Below are positions 1 to 6,127 of a DNA stretch of 7,226 nt, in pieces. The notes beneath the pieces were generated by a model. It made no database searches and was not told the origin of the DNA. It was given only the letters and a program-made list of their open reading frames with translations. A program made the translations under genes and the position numbers. How positions within the stretch are numbered: position 1 is the first letter of the stretch; every line of letters starts with the position of its first letter. This DNA comes from Pseudomonadota bacterium (GTDB taxonomy: Bacteria; Myxococcota_A; Polyangia; Polyangiales; Polyangiaceae), in assembly GCA_023460875.1 (NCBI GenBank), contig JAEWOQ010000026.1:1-7226 (forward strand). The letters are read 5' to 3'.

Positions 1-3000
1 CGCCCCGCCAGCGCTGAAGCAGCCGACCCCCCAGCGCAGCCAACGCAAGAGCGCGAACGCGAGCCAGAGCGCCCACGAGAGCATCACCAAGCGCCAAACC
101 CACAGCGGAGCGCTCCACACGCCAGGCTGAGGCAGCTCCGCCCCCGTGCGGTCGGCGTACCAGACGAGCCGCTCATTGGTGCTGTCGAGCCCCGCCACCG
201 CCATGTCCGGCTGCACCACCAGGCCGCTGTACACGACGCCGACGAGGCACCCCAGGAAGACGAGCGTGCAGCCCACGAGCGTCAGCTGCACCAGATTGTA
301 GAGCACCGGCCGCGACGGCATGTACGCGCCCCGGAAGGCGAGCAAGAAGAACCAAGACGCCACGATCACCGCCACGGCGGGGTGCGCGACGGCCAGACCG
401 AGCCCGAGGAGCATCCACTCCCAGGCCCGCAGCGGGCTCTTCGGGACGCGGCTCAGCGCGACGCCGAAGGCGAGGACGAGCAGGAGGTAGGGCCAGAACA
501 GCACGGCGGGGCCCCAGCTCGCGCCCACCGCGGAGGTGTGCAGCAGCCAGCGGTCACTCGGGAGAGACACGGTCGTCTCGAGGTTCACGACGCCGCCAGC
601 CACCTTCACCGAGGGGGCGCGCCAGAGCATCGACAACCCCTCCGGCTGCTGCCAACGGATCCTCACGGTCGTCGTCCCCGGAGACAGGGGCACGGACAAC
701 CCGCTGCTGCTCCGTTCGATCGGCTGGGCGACGCCGTCCACCTCCAACTCCACGCTGCGGGCGTCAGCCGGGAGCTCCACGCGCTGTGTGCCTCCGGCGC
801 TGTTGCGAACACGCAAGAGCAGCGTGGCTCGAGAGAGGCGGGTCCCCGGCTCGAAGCTCAGCAGACCCCCGTCGATGGTGATCGACGATCCCGAAGCGGG
901 CTCCGGGCGCTCCACGGAGATGGCGAGCTCTTCGCCGGGCCACGGGCGGAAGCTCGGCATCCAGCGGGCTCCGCCGCCAGGATAATCGTGGTTCCGCGTC
1001 GCGTGCTCGTAGGGGGCGAGCCCCGAGAGCTCACAATGCCACAGCGCGCTGCAGTCGAGGGTCCATTGCTCCGACCAGGGCTTGCCCTCCTCCGCGCGGA
1101 GCCGCACCTCCGGAGTGACCTGGAGCGAGCTGTCGAAGCTCACGCGCTCGGTGTCTCGGTCGAAGGAGACCACCACCTCGCCGTTCTCCACGGTGAGCCC
1201 CGACTCCGTGACCTGCTCGCCAGGGAGCAGCGGCAAGCGCACGACGAGGGGCTGCCCCGTAGGGCTCACGCGCTCGATGGTGGTGGCGGCCGACCAGGTG
1301 ACCCCCAGCAAGAGGCGCCGACGGACCTCGAACCAGGGCGGCAGCTCGGAGGCGGCGCTCCCCAGGTCATCGTCCGTGGCCTCCGCCGAGGCCAGCCGCG
1401 TGAACGCCAAGGAGCCCTCGACGCGACCGTCCTCCTGGACGCCCTCCACCTGCCAGCCGCTCGCCTCCACGCGGACCAGGCGCGGCGTCGTGCCCGGTGA
1501 GAGGACCAGCTCGTCCCGGGGGAGCGGCGCGGTGAGCACCACCTCGTGACGACCCGGCGGGAGTCGCAAGTGCAGAAACCCATCGGTCCAGCGCACCAGA
1601 GCGTGGCTCGGGCGCCCATCGACGAGCACCGACGAGTACGTGAGGTTTTGCGCCGGTCCGGGCAGCTGGTAGCTCCCGGGGCCCGCCACGTGCACCTCGG
1701 CGCGCAGCCGCAAGGTGCGCTCCTGCGCTTCGACGTCGAGCGTGGAGACGCTCACGCAGGGGCCCCCGCAGTCACGGTCCGGGGTGAGCCGTCGGCGGAG
1801 CTCGCTGAGGAGCTCCGTGCTGGGCGGCGCAACGCTGGACGGCGCAACACTGGACGGCGCAACGCTGGGCGGCTCAACACTGGGCGGCTCAACACTGGAC
1901 GGCTCGGCGCGAGCGAGCCCCGCGCAGGAGATCAACGCGGCGGCCACGGCGGCTCCAGCCTTGCGCCCACCCAGGGAAAACCGCGGCCTGCGCCCCAGCG
2001 GTGCGGGGCGATCCGGCGGCGGCGGTCGGCGGAGCACCGCCCAGAGCAACGCCCCCAGCAGGGCGATCCTGAGCAACCCGATGACCGCGCTCTGCCACGG
2101 CGAAATCAACCAGAGGCGCATCTCGTGGGCGCGATCGACGGGGCCAGACCAGCGCAGGTGCCAGCTTCGCCACTGCCAGGAGGGGAGACCGGGGCCCGTC
2201 TGCACGACGACGAGGGGATCTTTTTGCGCGGCGAGCTTCTTCGAGTATCCCGATTTCTGGGGGGCGGCTCCGCCCCGCTGGGTGCTCGACAGTCCGCGAC
2301 CGAGCGACGGCGCCTTGCGGGCGTACTCGCCCTCGTCCTCCACAGCATGCCGCTCCATCGGGAGCGTGGCCTCTTCCATCCTCTCTTGGTCGAGCTCGAA
2401 GGCGACCTGCGCCGGGCTGGAGGCACCCCCTCCCCCCCGGGCCGTCGCTGGGAAGAACGCCGTCCGCGCCTGATCCACCGCGAAGCCGACGAAGGTCACC
2501 GCCAACGTGACCGCCACCGTCCACCACACCATCCGCGCCGTGAAGCGCAGCTTGCCCGCGGGCAGCACGAGCAGCACGCCCACGGTGACGAGGAGCGTCG
2601 CCCACAAGAAGTACGGAGCGCCCTCCTGGCCATGGCTCAGCATCAGGCCCAGGAGCGCCACTCCGCCCCAGATCAGCCCGAACAAGCGAGCGATGGCGAG
2701 CGCCACCACCAGGACGAAGAAGACATCGAACAAGTTCCACTGGGAGATCCACGAGCGCGACAACTCGTCCACCCCCGCGGCGCCGAGGATGTCCCAGCCC
2801 GGTGGCAGATGGAGCTGCGCGGAGAGCTGCTCCACGTCCGCCGACCAGCCCACCGCCGGCAGAGCCCCCGCGGACTCCTCGAGGCGCCACTCCGCGCGCA
2901 GGTCCACCTCGGTCACGCGGAGCTCCACGGCCGAGGCGCCTTCGTCCGTACGAACGATGAGCTGATCCTCACCGCCGACCGCGGCGCGGCCCAGGTCGCC

Positions 3001-4200
3001 CGCCTGCAGCGCCAGACGCTGATCCCGATGCAACGTGCCCCCGAGCACGTCGCGCACCGTGAACCCCCTGCCGTCGAGATCGAGCCAGAGGTCCCGGTGC
3101 AGGGTCAGCCCGTTCGGCGGCGCCTCCGCCTCACCGCGCCGGAGCGTCTTCAGGGTCAGCTGCTCTCCGCCGGAGGCCTCGGGGGCCGCCCTGAGCAGGA
3201 ACGCGCGCAAGCTCCTCCACTCCGCCGGCAAGTTGGTCCGCTGGGGATCGACGCTCGGCGCGCCGGTGAGCTCGAGCTGCCGCAAGCGATTGTCCGGAGA
3301 GAAGACCCAGACCTCTTGCTCGGGCCAAGAGCCACCGGGCATCGGCGCCTGGAGCGCGGCTACGCCCGCCGGCACGATGGCGTCGAGATCGATGGCGTGC
3401 GTCCCCGGTCGGACCTGCACGGTGAGCGCCCCGCTAGCGTCGAGGCGCACGGGCAGCGAGCTCGTCACCCCCAGCGGGCGAGCCCCCGCCGGCAAGACCC
3501 GGGAGAAGGTGACCTCGCGCGCGCGCCCGCCCACCCGCAAATCCAGCCGCGTCTGTAGGCGCAGGGGGACGCCGTCACGCAGGTGGCGGAACACCTCGAG
3601 CTCGAGCCGCTCCGGCTCCTGTGCGCCCCCCACGTCGCTCCCCGCGAGCCACACGGAGCCGTCGCCGCCGCGATGCCCGTCGACGATTTTCTTCCCGTCG
3701 ATGCTCAGCGTCACCTGGGCCTGGTGGGGGTGGACGGCGAGACGCTCCGGCAAGCGCGACCAGACGAACCGGCCGGTGATCTCGTGCTCCCCCGCCGGCA
3801 CCCGCACCGACGGCCGCCCCTCGGTGTCGAGCACGACCGCCACCTCGCGCCCCACGCGCACGTCCTGGGGCCAGCGCTCCGTCGAACCGGGCAGCGCCAC
3901 GACGACCTCACGGTCCGCGGTGGCCCGCAGGCGGAAACGACCACCGCTCCCGTCGAGCTCGAGCTCCAGGGTCCCTGGCCACAGGCACACCGCCGCGCCC
4001 TGCACGACGGGACAGCCGAGGTCCTCGAAGCCGTGCATCACCCAGGGCACCCACCCCCGGAGCTCCGGCGGCAGCTCCTCCACCTGCATCGGCGCCGCGG
4101 CGGCGGGTCGGTGCAGGGTGACGCCGCAGATGAGCAGCGCGAGGGCCATCGACAACGGAGCACCGAGGGTCCGCACCAGGCGGAGGAGCAGCGTGGGCAT
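1..4200 (-). CDS. Large two-module envelope protein, uncharacterised family, 3' end beyond window (partial)
   Basis: The frame from ATG 4200-4198 stays open for 1400 codons to the window edge with no stop. Residues 1-36 look like a signal peptide: Arg-containing start, hydrophobic core about 15-28, then AAAA before P37. Residues 37-485 are beta-rich without long hydrophobic stretches. Hydrophobic segments fall near 490-508, 509-523, 529-547, 557-575 and 703-723. An Arg/Pro-rich loop (724-741) precedes a second signal-like segment (747-765) and a PSSVE/PSSVA repeat (767-794). A second beta-rich region (795-1225) is followed by membrane segments near 1229-1249, 1262-1288, 1302-1325 and 1366-1386. 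Positive charges follow the cytoplasmic sides. Cysteine pairs C63/C72, C811/C815 and C1050/C1056 sit in predicted periplasmic parts and could form disulfides. I recall similar large uncharacterised proteins in Proteobacteria with the same CLWPG and YPGGGARW..RPWPGE motifs, but could not search. Function is unknown; a role with the upstream glycosyltransferase is inferred from position only. The ribosome site is weak, and GTG 4215 is an alternative in-frame start. Confidence 0.88.
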   Translation of the reverse strand, partial: MPTLLLRLVRTLGAPLSMALALLICGVTLHRPAAAAPMQVEELPPELRGWVPWVMHGFEDLGCPVVQGAAVCLWPGTLELELDGSGGRFRLRATADREVVVALPGSTERWPQDVRVGREVAVVLDTEGRPSVRVPAGEHEITGRFVWSRLPERLAVHPHQAQVTLSIDGKKIVDGHRGGDGSVWLAGSDVGGAQEPERLELEVFRHLRDGVPLRLQTRLDLRVGGRAREVTFSRVLPAGARPLGVTSSLPVRLDASGALTVQVRPGTHAIDLDAIVPAGVAALQAPMPGGSWPEQEVWVFSPDNRLRQLELTGAPSVDPQRTNLPAEWRSLRAFLLRAAPEASGGEQLTLKTLRRGEAEAPPNGLTLHRDLWLDLDGRGFTVRDVLGGTLHRDQRLALQAGDLGRAAVGGEDQLIVRTDEGASAVELRVTEVDLRAEWRLEESAGALPAVGWSADVEQLSAQLHLPPGWDILGAAGVDELSRSWISQWNLFDVFFVLVVALAIARLFGLIWGGVALLGLMLSHGQEGAPYFLWATLLVTVGVLLVLPAGKLRFTARMVWWTVAVTLAVTFVGFAVDQARTAFFPATARGGGGASSPAQVAFELDQERMEEATLPMERHAVEDEGEYARKAPSLGRGLSSTQRGGAAPQKSGYSKKLAAQKDPLVVVQTGPGLPSWQWRSWHLRWSGPVDRAHEMRLWLISPWQSAVIGLLRIALLGALLWAVLRRPPPPDRPAPLGRRPRFSLGGRKAGAAVAAALISCAGLARAEPSSVEPPSVEPPSVAPSSVAPSSVAPPSTELLSELRRRLTPDRDCGGPCVSVSTLDVEAQERTLRLRAEVHVAGPGSYQLPGPAQNLTYSSVLVDGRPSHALVRWTDGFLHLRLPPGRHEVVLTAPLPRDELVLSPGTTPRLVRVEASGWQVEGVQEDGRVEGSLAFTRLASAEATDDDLGSAASELPPWFEVRRRLLLGVTWSAATTIERVSPTGQPLVVRLPLLPGEQVTESGLTVENGEVVVSFDRDTERVSFDSSLQVTPEVRLRAEEGKPWSEQWTLDCSALWHCELSGLAPYEHATRNHDYPGGGARWMPSFRPWPGEELAISVERPEPASGSSITIDGGLLSFEPGTRLSRATLLLRVRNSAGGTQRVELPADARSVELEVDGVAQPIERSSSGLSVPLSPGTTTVRIRWQQPEGLSMLWRAPSVKVAGGVVNLETTVSLPSDRWLLHTSAVGASWGPAVLFWPYLLLVLAFGVALSRVPKSPLRAWEWMLLGLGLAVAHPAVAVIVASWFFLLAFRGAYMPSRPVLYNLVQLTLVGCTLVFLGCLVGVVYSGLVVQPDMAVAGLDSTNERLVWYADRTGAELPQPGVWSAPLWVWRLVMLSWALWLAFALLRWLRWGVGCFSAGGA
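1822..1911 (-). repeat. 15-bp tandem repeat encoding a Pro/Ser/Val pentapeptide linker
   Basis: On the plus strand there are five consecutive 15-bp units of the form GGRCGGCKCAACRCT (1822-1836, 1837-1851, 1852-1866, 1867-1881, 1882-1896), followed by a degenerate sixth (1897-1911). Read on the coding minus strand they give residues about 767-794 of the envelope protein, PSSVE/PPSVE/PSSVA units. The tract lies directly after the internal signal-like segment and before the second beta-rich region, so it reads as a flexible periplasmic spacer. The unit is a multiple of three, so copy-number change would alter linker length without breaking the frame. Confidence 0.93.
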
Positions 4201-4249
4201 GAGGGGATAGCCCACGATGGGGCATGAGCCCGCCGGAGGGAAGAGCCAG

Positions 4250-4290
4250 CGCGCCGAACGGTCTGCCCAGAAGACAGACGGTTCGGCGCG
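4250..4290 (-). terminator. Intergenic imperfect hairpin (attenuator or weak terminator candidate)
   Basis: Bases 4250-4259 pair with 4281-4290 (10 bp). One mismatch follows (4260/4280), then 4261-4265 pair with 4275-4279 (5 bp), around a 9-base loop at 4266-4274. On the minus strand the stem begins 31 bases after the glycosyltransferase stop and ends about 50 bases before the envelope-protein ATG. It is followed by a pyrimidine-rich stretch (TCTTCCCTCC) rather than a T run, so it is not a classic intrinsic terminator. It may reduce read-through, stabilise the upstream transcript or act as an mRNA processing signal. The hairpin is seen directly; its function is inferred. Confidence 0.55.
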
Positions 4291-4321
4291 ATTCGAACCC
4301 GACGTCCGAAACAGCGGTGCT

Positions 4322-5791
4322 CTAGAACGTCCCGTAGGCGCGGGCCCTGGGGGGGCGCTCAGCGACGACCGCGGACGCGACGACCGTGGACGCGGCGACC
4401 GGGGACGCGACGACCGGGGACGCGGCGACCGCGCTCGTCGCGGGCAGCTGACGCGTGAGCCACGCGGAGCGGTGGGACGTCAGCAGCGCGTAGGGCGTGA
4501 TCCAGGACAGGCACAGGAAGTTGTAGACGCCGTACGGGAACGCCCACCAGGCACCGCGGGGGCCGCGGGACAAGCCGAACACCGCCGCGGGCAGCAGGGC
4601 CGACAGCAGCACCCCGAGGAGGAGGGCGCCGATCACCGGCGGGGTCTTCAGGATCGTCCAGGGGACGCTGAGGAACAGGAGCGGCGCCAGCATCAAGGCC
4701 AGGGCCGACCAGATCAGGTTGATGCGCGCTCCCAGCGCGCTCTCCCGGCGAAACCTCGTGAACACGAACGAGGCCATCACCAACGTCTCACGCACGTTGC
4801 TGCGCGCCCAGCGCAGGTACATGCGGCACAGCTGGGCCGTGCGCGTCGGCACCTCCGTGAGCACCACCGCGTTCGCCTGGAAGCGGACCAGAAAGCCACG
4901 CCGGAGCGCGAGGTTCGTCATGGCGCGATCTTCGCCGATGGCCGCCGGTCGCCCGCAGAACGTCTGCGCCAACCACTCGTCCTTGCAGGACTCCACCAGG
5001 GAGCGCCGGTAGGCGGACAGCGCGCCCGGGCAACAGTGCACCGTGTCGACCCGGCACTGGCTCGCCCGCATGAACTCGAAGGAGTACGTGAAGGACACGT
5101 CCAGCATCGCCGGGATGACGCCCTGGTCACGGTTCAAGACCCGCACGTTGCCGGCGACCGCCCCCACCCGCGCGTCGCGGACGAGGGGGCTCACCAAGTT
5201 GCGCAGGGTGTCCGGCAAGACCTCGGAGTCGCTGTCCACGGTCACGATCACCTCACCGGTGGCGCGCCCGAAGCCCTCGTACAGGGCGGCCCGCTTGCCT
5301 CGGTTCTCGCGACAATCGAGGGCGATGACGCAGTCCGAGAACTCCCGCGCGCCCTGCTGGATCCAGCGCCAGGTGTCGTCGACGCTGCCGTCGTTGACCG
5401 CGACGATCCGCAGCTTGCTCCGGGGATAGTCGCTCCGCACCAGGGAGCGCAGCGTCTTCAGGACCTGCTCCCCCTCGTTGTAGGCGGGCACGATGACCGT
5501 GAGCTCCGGCAGCTCGTCGTCCGTGACGGAGGCGATGGGCCGATAGGTCGCCACGAGGTAGAGGCGCCACAGGGTGATGCCCACGGCCGCCAGGGCGAGC
5601 AGCTGCCCGACGATGAACGCGACGGAGAGGGTCGCCTCCGTCCCCCCCGCTTGCCCCGCCGCCCAGCTACGGGAGGTGGTCCAAGCGAAGAAGCCCAGCT
5701 GGGCGACGAACAGCAACGCCAGCCCTTTCCCGAGCCGCCCCAGCGCGGCCCCGGCGCGTCGATCTTGGATGTTGGAGCTCGATTCACTCAT
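4322..5791 (-). CDS. Processive family 2 glycosyltransferase, membrane polysaccharide synthase (NodC/HasA/PgaC-like)
   Basis: Encodes 489 residues from ATG 5791-5789. Family knowledge: such enzymes polymerise a beta-linked sugar from a UDP-sugar on the cytoplasmic face of the inner membrane and extrude the chain. Two N-terminal membrane segments (about 22-38 and 56-79) precede the catalytic domain. VPAYNEGE (101-108) and VNDGSVDDT (132-140) bind the nucleotide, DSDSE (186-190) is the DxD metal site, and GED (286-288) supplies the probable catalytic base. MYLRW (324-328) stands where Q/RxxRW is usual. Three C-terminal membrane segments follow near 353-376, 383-407 and 415-437. Residues 454-476 are an Ala/Val/Ser/Pro repeat tail not expected in the family. 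An in-frame ATG at 5992-5990 would add 67 residues, but that extension is Arg/Pro-rich, unlike the family, and AGGAGG lies just before 5791; GTG 5794 is also possible. Polymer identity (chitin oligomer, poly-GlcNAc, hyaluronan-like or other) cannot be read from sequence. It probably heads an operon with the 1400-codon gene, 121 bases downstream. Confidence 0.95.
   Translation of the reverse strand: MSESSSNIQDRRAGAALGRLGKGLALLFVAQLGFFAWTTSRSWAAGQAGGTEATLSVAFIVGQLLALAAVGITLWRLYLVATYRPIASVTDDELPELTVIVPAYNEGEQVLKTLRSLVRSDYPRSKLRIVAVNDGSVDDTWRWIQQGAREFSDCVIALDCRENRGKRAALYEGFGRATGEVIVTVDSDSEVLPDTLRNLVSPLVRDARVGAVAGNVRVLNRDQGVIPAMLDVSFTYSFEFMRASQCRVDTVHCCPGALSAYRRSLVESCKDEWLAQTFCGRPAAIGEDRAMTNLALRRGFLVRFQANAVVLTEVPTRTAQLCRMYLRWARSNVRETLVMASFVFTRFRRESALGARINLIWSALALMLAPLLFLSVPWTILKTPPVIGALLLGVLLSALLPAAVFGLSRGPRGAWWAFPYGVYNFLCLSWITPYALLTSHRSAWLTRQLPATSAVAASPVVASPVAASTVVASAVVAERPPRARAYGTF
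4364..4438 (-). repeat. 15-bp tandem repeat in the glycosyltransferase C-terminal tail
   Basis: On the plus strand there are four units of GRCGACCGNGGACGC (4364-4378, 4379-4393, 4394-4408, 4409-4423) and a degenerate fifth (4424-4438). On the minus strand they encode the VAASP/VVASP/VAAST/VVASA series just after the last membrane segment of the glycosyltransferase, near the extreme C-terminus. The unit preserves frame. The unit sequence differs from that at 1822-1911, although both are 15 bp. Confidence 0.92.
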
Positions 5792-5802
5792 CACGCAGAG
5801 TT

Positions 5803-5808
5803 CCTCCT
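5803..5808 (-). promoter_or_regulatory. Ribosome binding site AGGAGG for the glycosyltransferase
   Basis: CCTCCT on the plus strand reads AGGAGG on the coding strand, 11 bases before ATG 5791 and 8 before the in-frame GTG 5794. It decides the start against the longer frame from 5992 and is the only strong Shine-Dalgarno match before any of the three genes. Confidence 0.8.
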
Positions 5809-5872
5809 GGCGCCCACGAGGAGCGCTCGTCTGGGGCGCACCCAAAGCGGGCGCGCTCTTGCAGCGGCCTTC

Positions 5873-5888
5873 AGCAGGACGCGTGCCA
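5873..5888 (-). promoter_or_regulatory. Sigma-54 (RpoN) -24/-12 promoter for the glycosyltransferase
   Basis: The minus strand reads TGGCACGCGTCCTGCT from 5888 to 5873. Against the established consensus TGGCACG-N4-TTGCW this matches all seven bases of the -24 block and four of five in the -12 block, with exactly 10 bases between GG and GC. The predicted transcript starts near 5862, leaving a leader of about 70 bases before ATG 5791. A sigma-54 activator is encoded divergently next to it, which strengthens the call. Confidence 0.8.
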
Positions 5889-5946
5889 CACGGAAAACCC
5901 GGCGTTTCCCGCCTCAAGCCGGCTCTCCGTCGCGGCTCCGCTAGCC

Positions 5947-5961
5947 CATCCGGGGAATTTT
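5947..5961 (-). promoter_or_regulatory. Proximal candidate enhancer site (UAS), direct repeat copy B
   Basis: The minus strand reads AAAATTCCCCGGATG, 13/15 identical to the copy at 5990-6004. It lies about 85-99 bases upstream of the predicted sigma-54 start, inside the usual enhancer range. With flanking bases it forms an imperfect dyad GGGGCAAAATTCCCC (5952-5966). Binding by the adjacent regulator is inferred. Confidence 0.55.
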
Positions 5962-5989
5962 GCCCCAGCTCCGCCCGATAGACCGTCAA

Positions 5990-6004
5990 CACCCGGGCAA
6001 TTTT
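5990..6004 (-). promoter_or_regulatory. Distal candidate enhancer site (UAS), direct repeat copy A
   Basis: The minus strand reads AAAATTGCCCGGGTG, offset 43 bp from the proximal copy, close to four helical turns, so both would face the same side of the DNA. It lies about 128-142 bases upstream of the predicted sigma-54 start. With flanking bases it forms the imperfect dyad GGGAAAATTGCCC (5995-6007). It is also 124 bases upstream of the regulator's own ATG, so it could take part in autoregulation. Confidence 0.55.
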
Positions 6005-6032
6005 CCCTAGCCAGGGCGCGGGCGCTCGCCGC

Positions 6033-6038
6033 TATGAT
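6033..6038 (+). promoter_or_regulatory. Possible -10 element for the response regulator
   Basis: TATGAT matches five of six bases of the housekeeping -10 consensus and is one of the few AT-rich spots in the divergent region. It would start transcription near 6045, about 83 bases before ATG 6128. No convincing -35 hexamer lies 16-18 bases upstream, so the call is weak. Confidence 0.25.
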
Positions 6039-6127
6039 TGCAGGCTCTTGCGTGAGATCCAGCCGTCGCGCCCCCTCCGCCGCGCGATCCCGGGCGCGCG
6101 CCGCTCGGGATCGAAACGACCGTGATC

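Larger units (their letters stand above)
5792..6127. other. Divergent intergenic regulatory region
   Basis: These 336 bases separate the divergent glycosyltransferase and response regulator. They hold the glycosyltransferase ribosome site, its sigma-54 promoter, a small dyad (5892-5896 with 5905-5909) just upstream of the -24 element, the twin AAAATT repeats and a weak -10 for the regulator. I see no small gene or RNA gene in it. Confidence 0.75.

Noticed and set aside
1715..2473. Plus-strand frame with LDGAT/LGGST repeats that resembles a pentapeptide-repeat protein
   Set aside because: It is the antisense reading of the 15-bp repeat in the large minus-strand gene. There is no ribosome site or family match, and the minus frame gives coherent signal, membrane and domain structure.
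1546..3558. Long plus-strand open frame of 670 codons
   Set aside because: Arg/Pro/His/Gln-rich composition typical of the complement of high-GC coding DNA. It overlaps the well-structured minus-strand gene completely.
4281..4325. tRNA-like pieces on the minus strand (AGAGCACCGC, GGGTTCGAATC)
   Set aside because: The T-stem pairs at only three of five positions, and there is no matching acceptor strand or D arm upstream, where the sequence is the end of the glycosyltransferase gene. A tRNA remnant or attachment site is not supported.
5848..5863. Plus-strand GG-N10-GC with TTGCA, a possible sigma-54 promoter for the regulator
   Set aside because: Apart from GG and TTGCA the -24 block does not match, and the leader would be about 250 bases. 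The minus-strand match next to it is far better.
5892..5909. Small dyad GGAAA...TTTCC just upstream of the -24 element
   Set aside because: Only 5 bp per arm with an 8-base gap. It is too weak to call as an operator, although its place near the promoter is noted.
4217..5944. Long plus-strand open frame opposite the glycosyltransferase
   Set aside because: It is antisense to an unambiguous family 2 glycosyltransferase and has shadow-type composition.
5792..5992. N-terminal extension of the glycosyltransferase to an ATG at 5992
   Set aside because: The 67 extra residues are Arg/Pro/Gly-rich and unlike the family. They would cover the sigma-54 promoter, and the AGGAGG site supports the start at 5791.
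5997..6013. Minus-strand TGGCTAG...TTGC that looks like a second sigma-54 promoter
   Set aside because: GG and GC are 12 bases apart instead of 10, a spacing sigma-54 does not accept. The bases belong to the distal repeat region.
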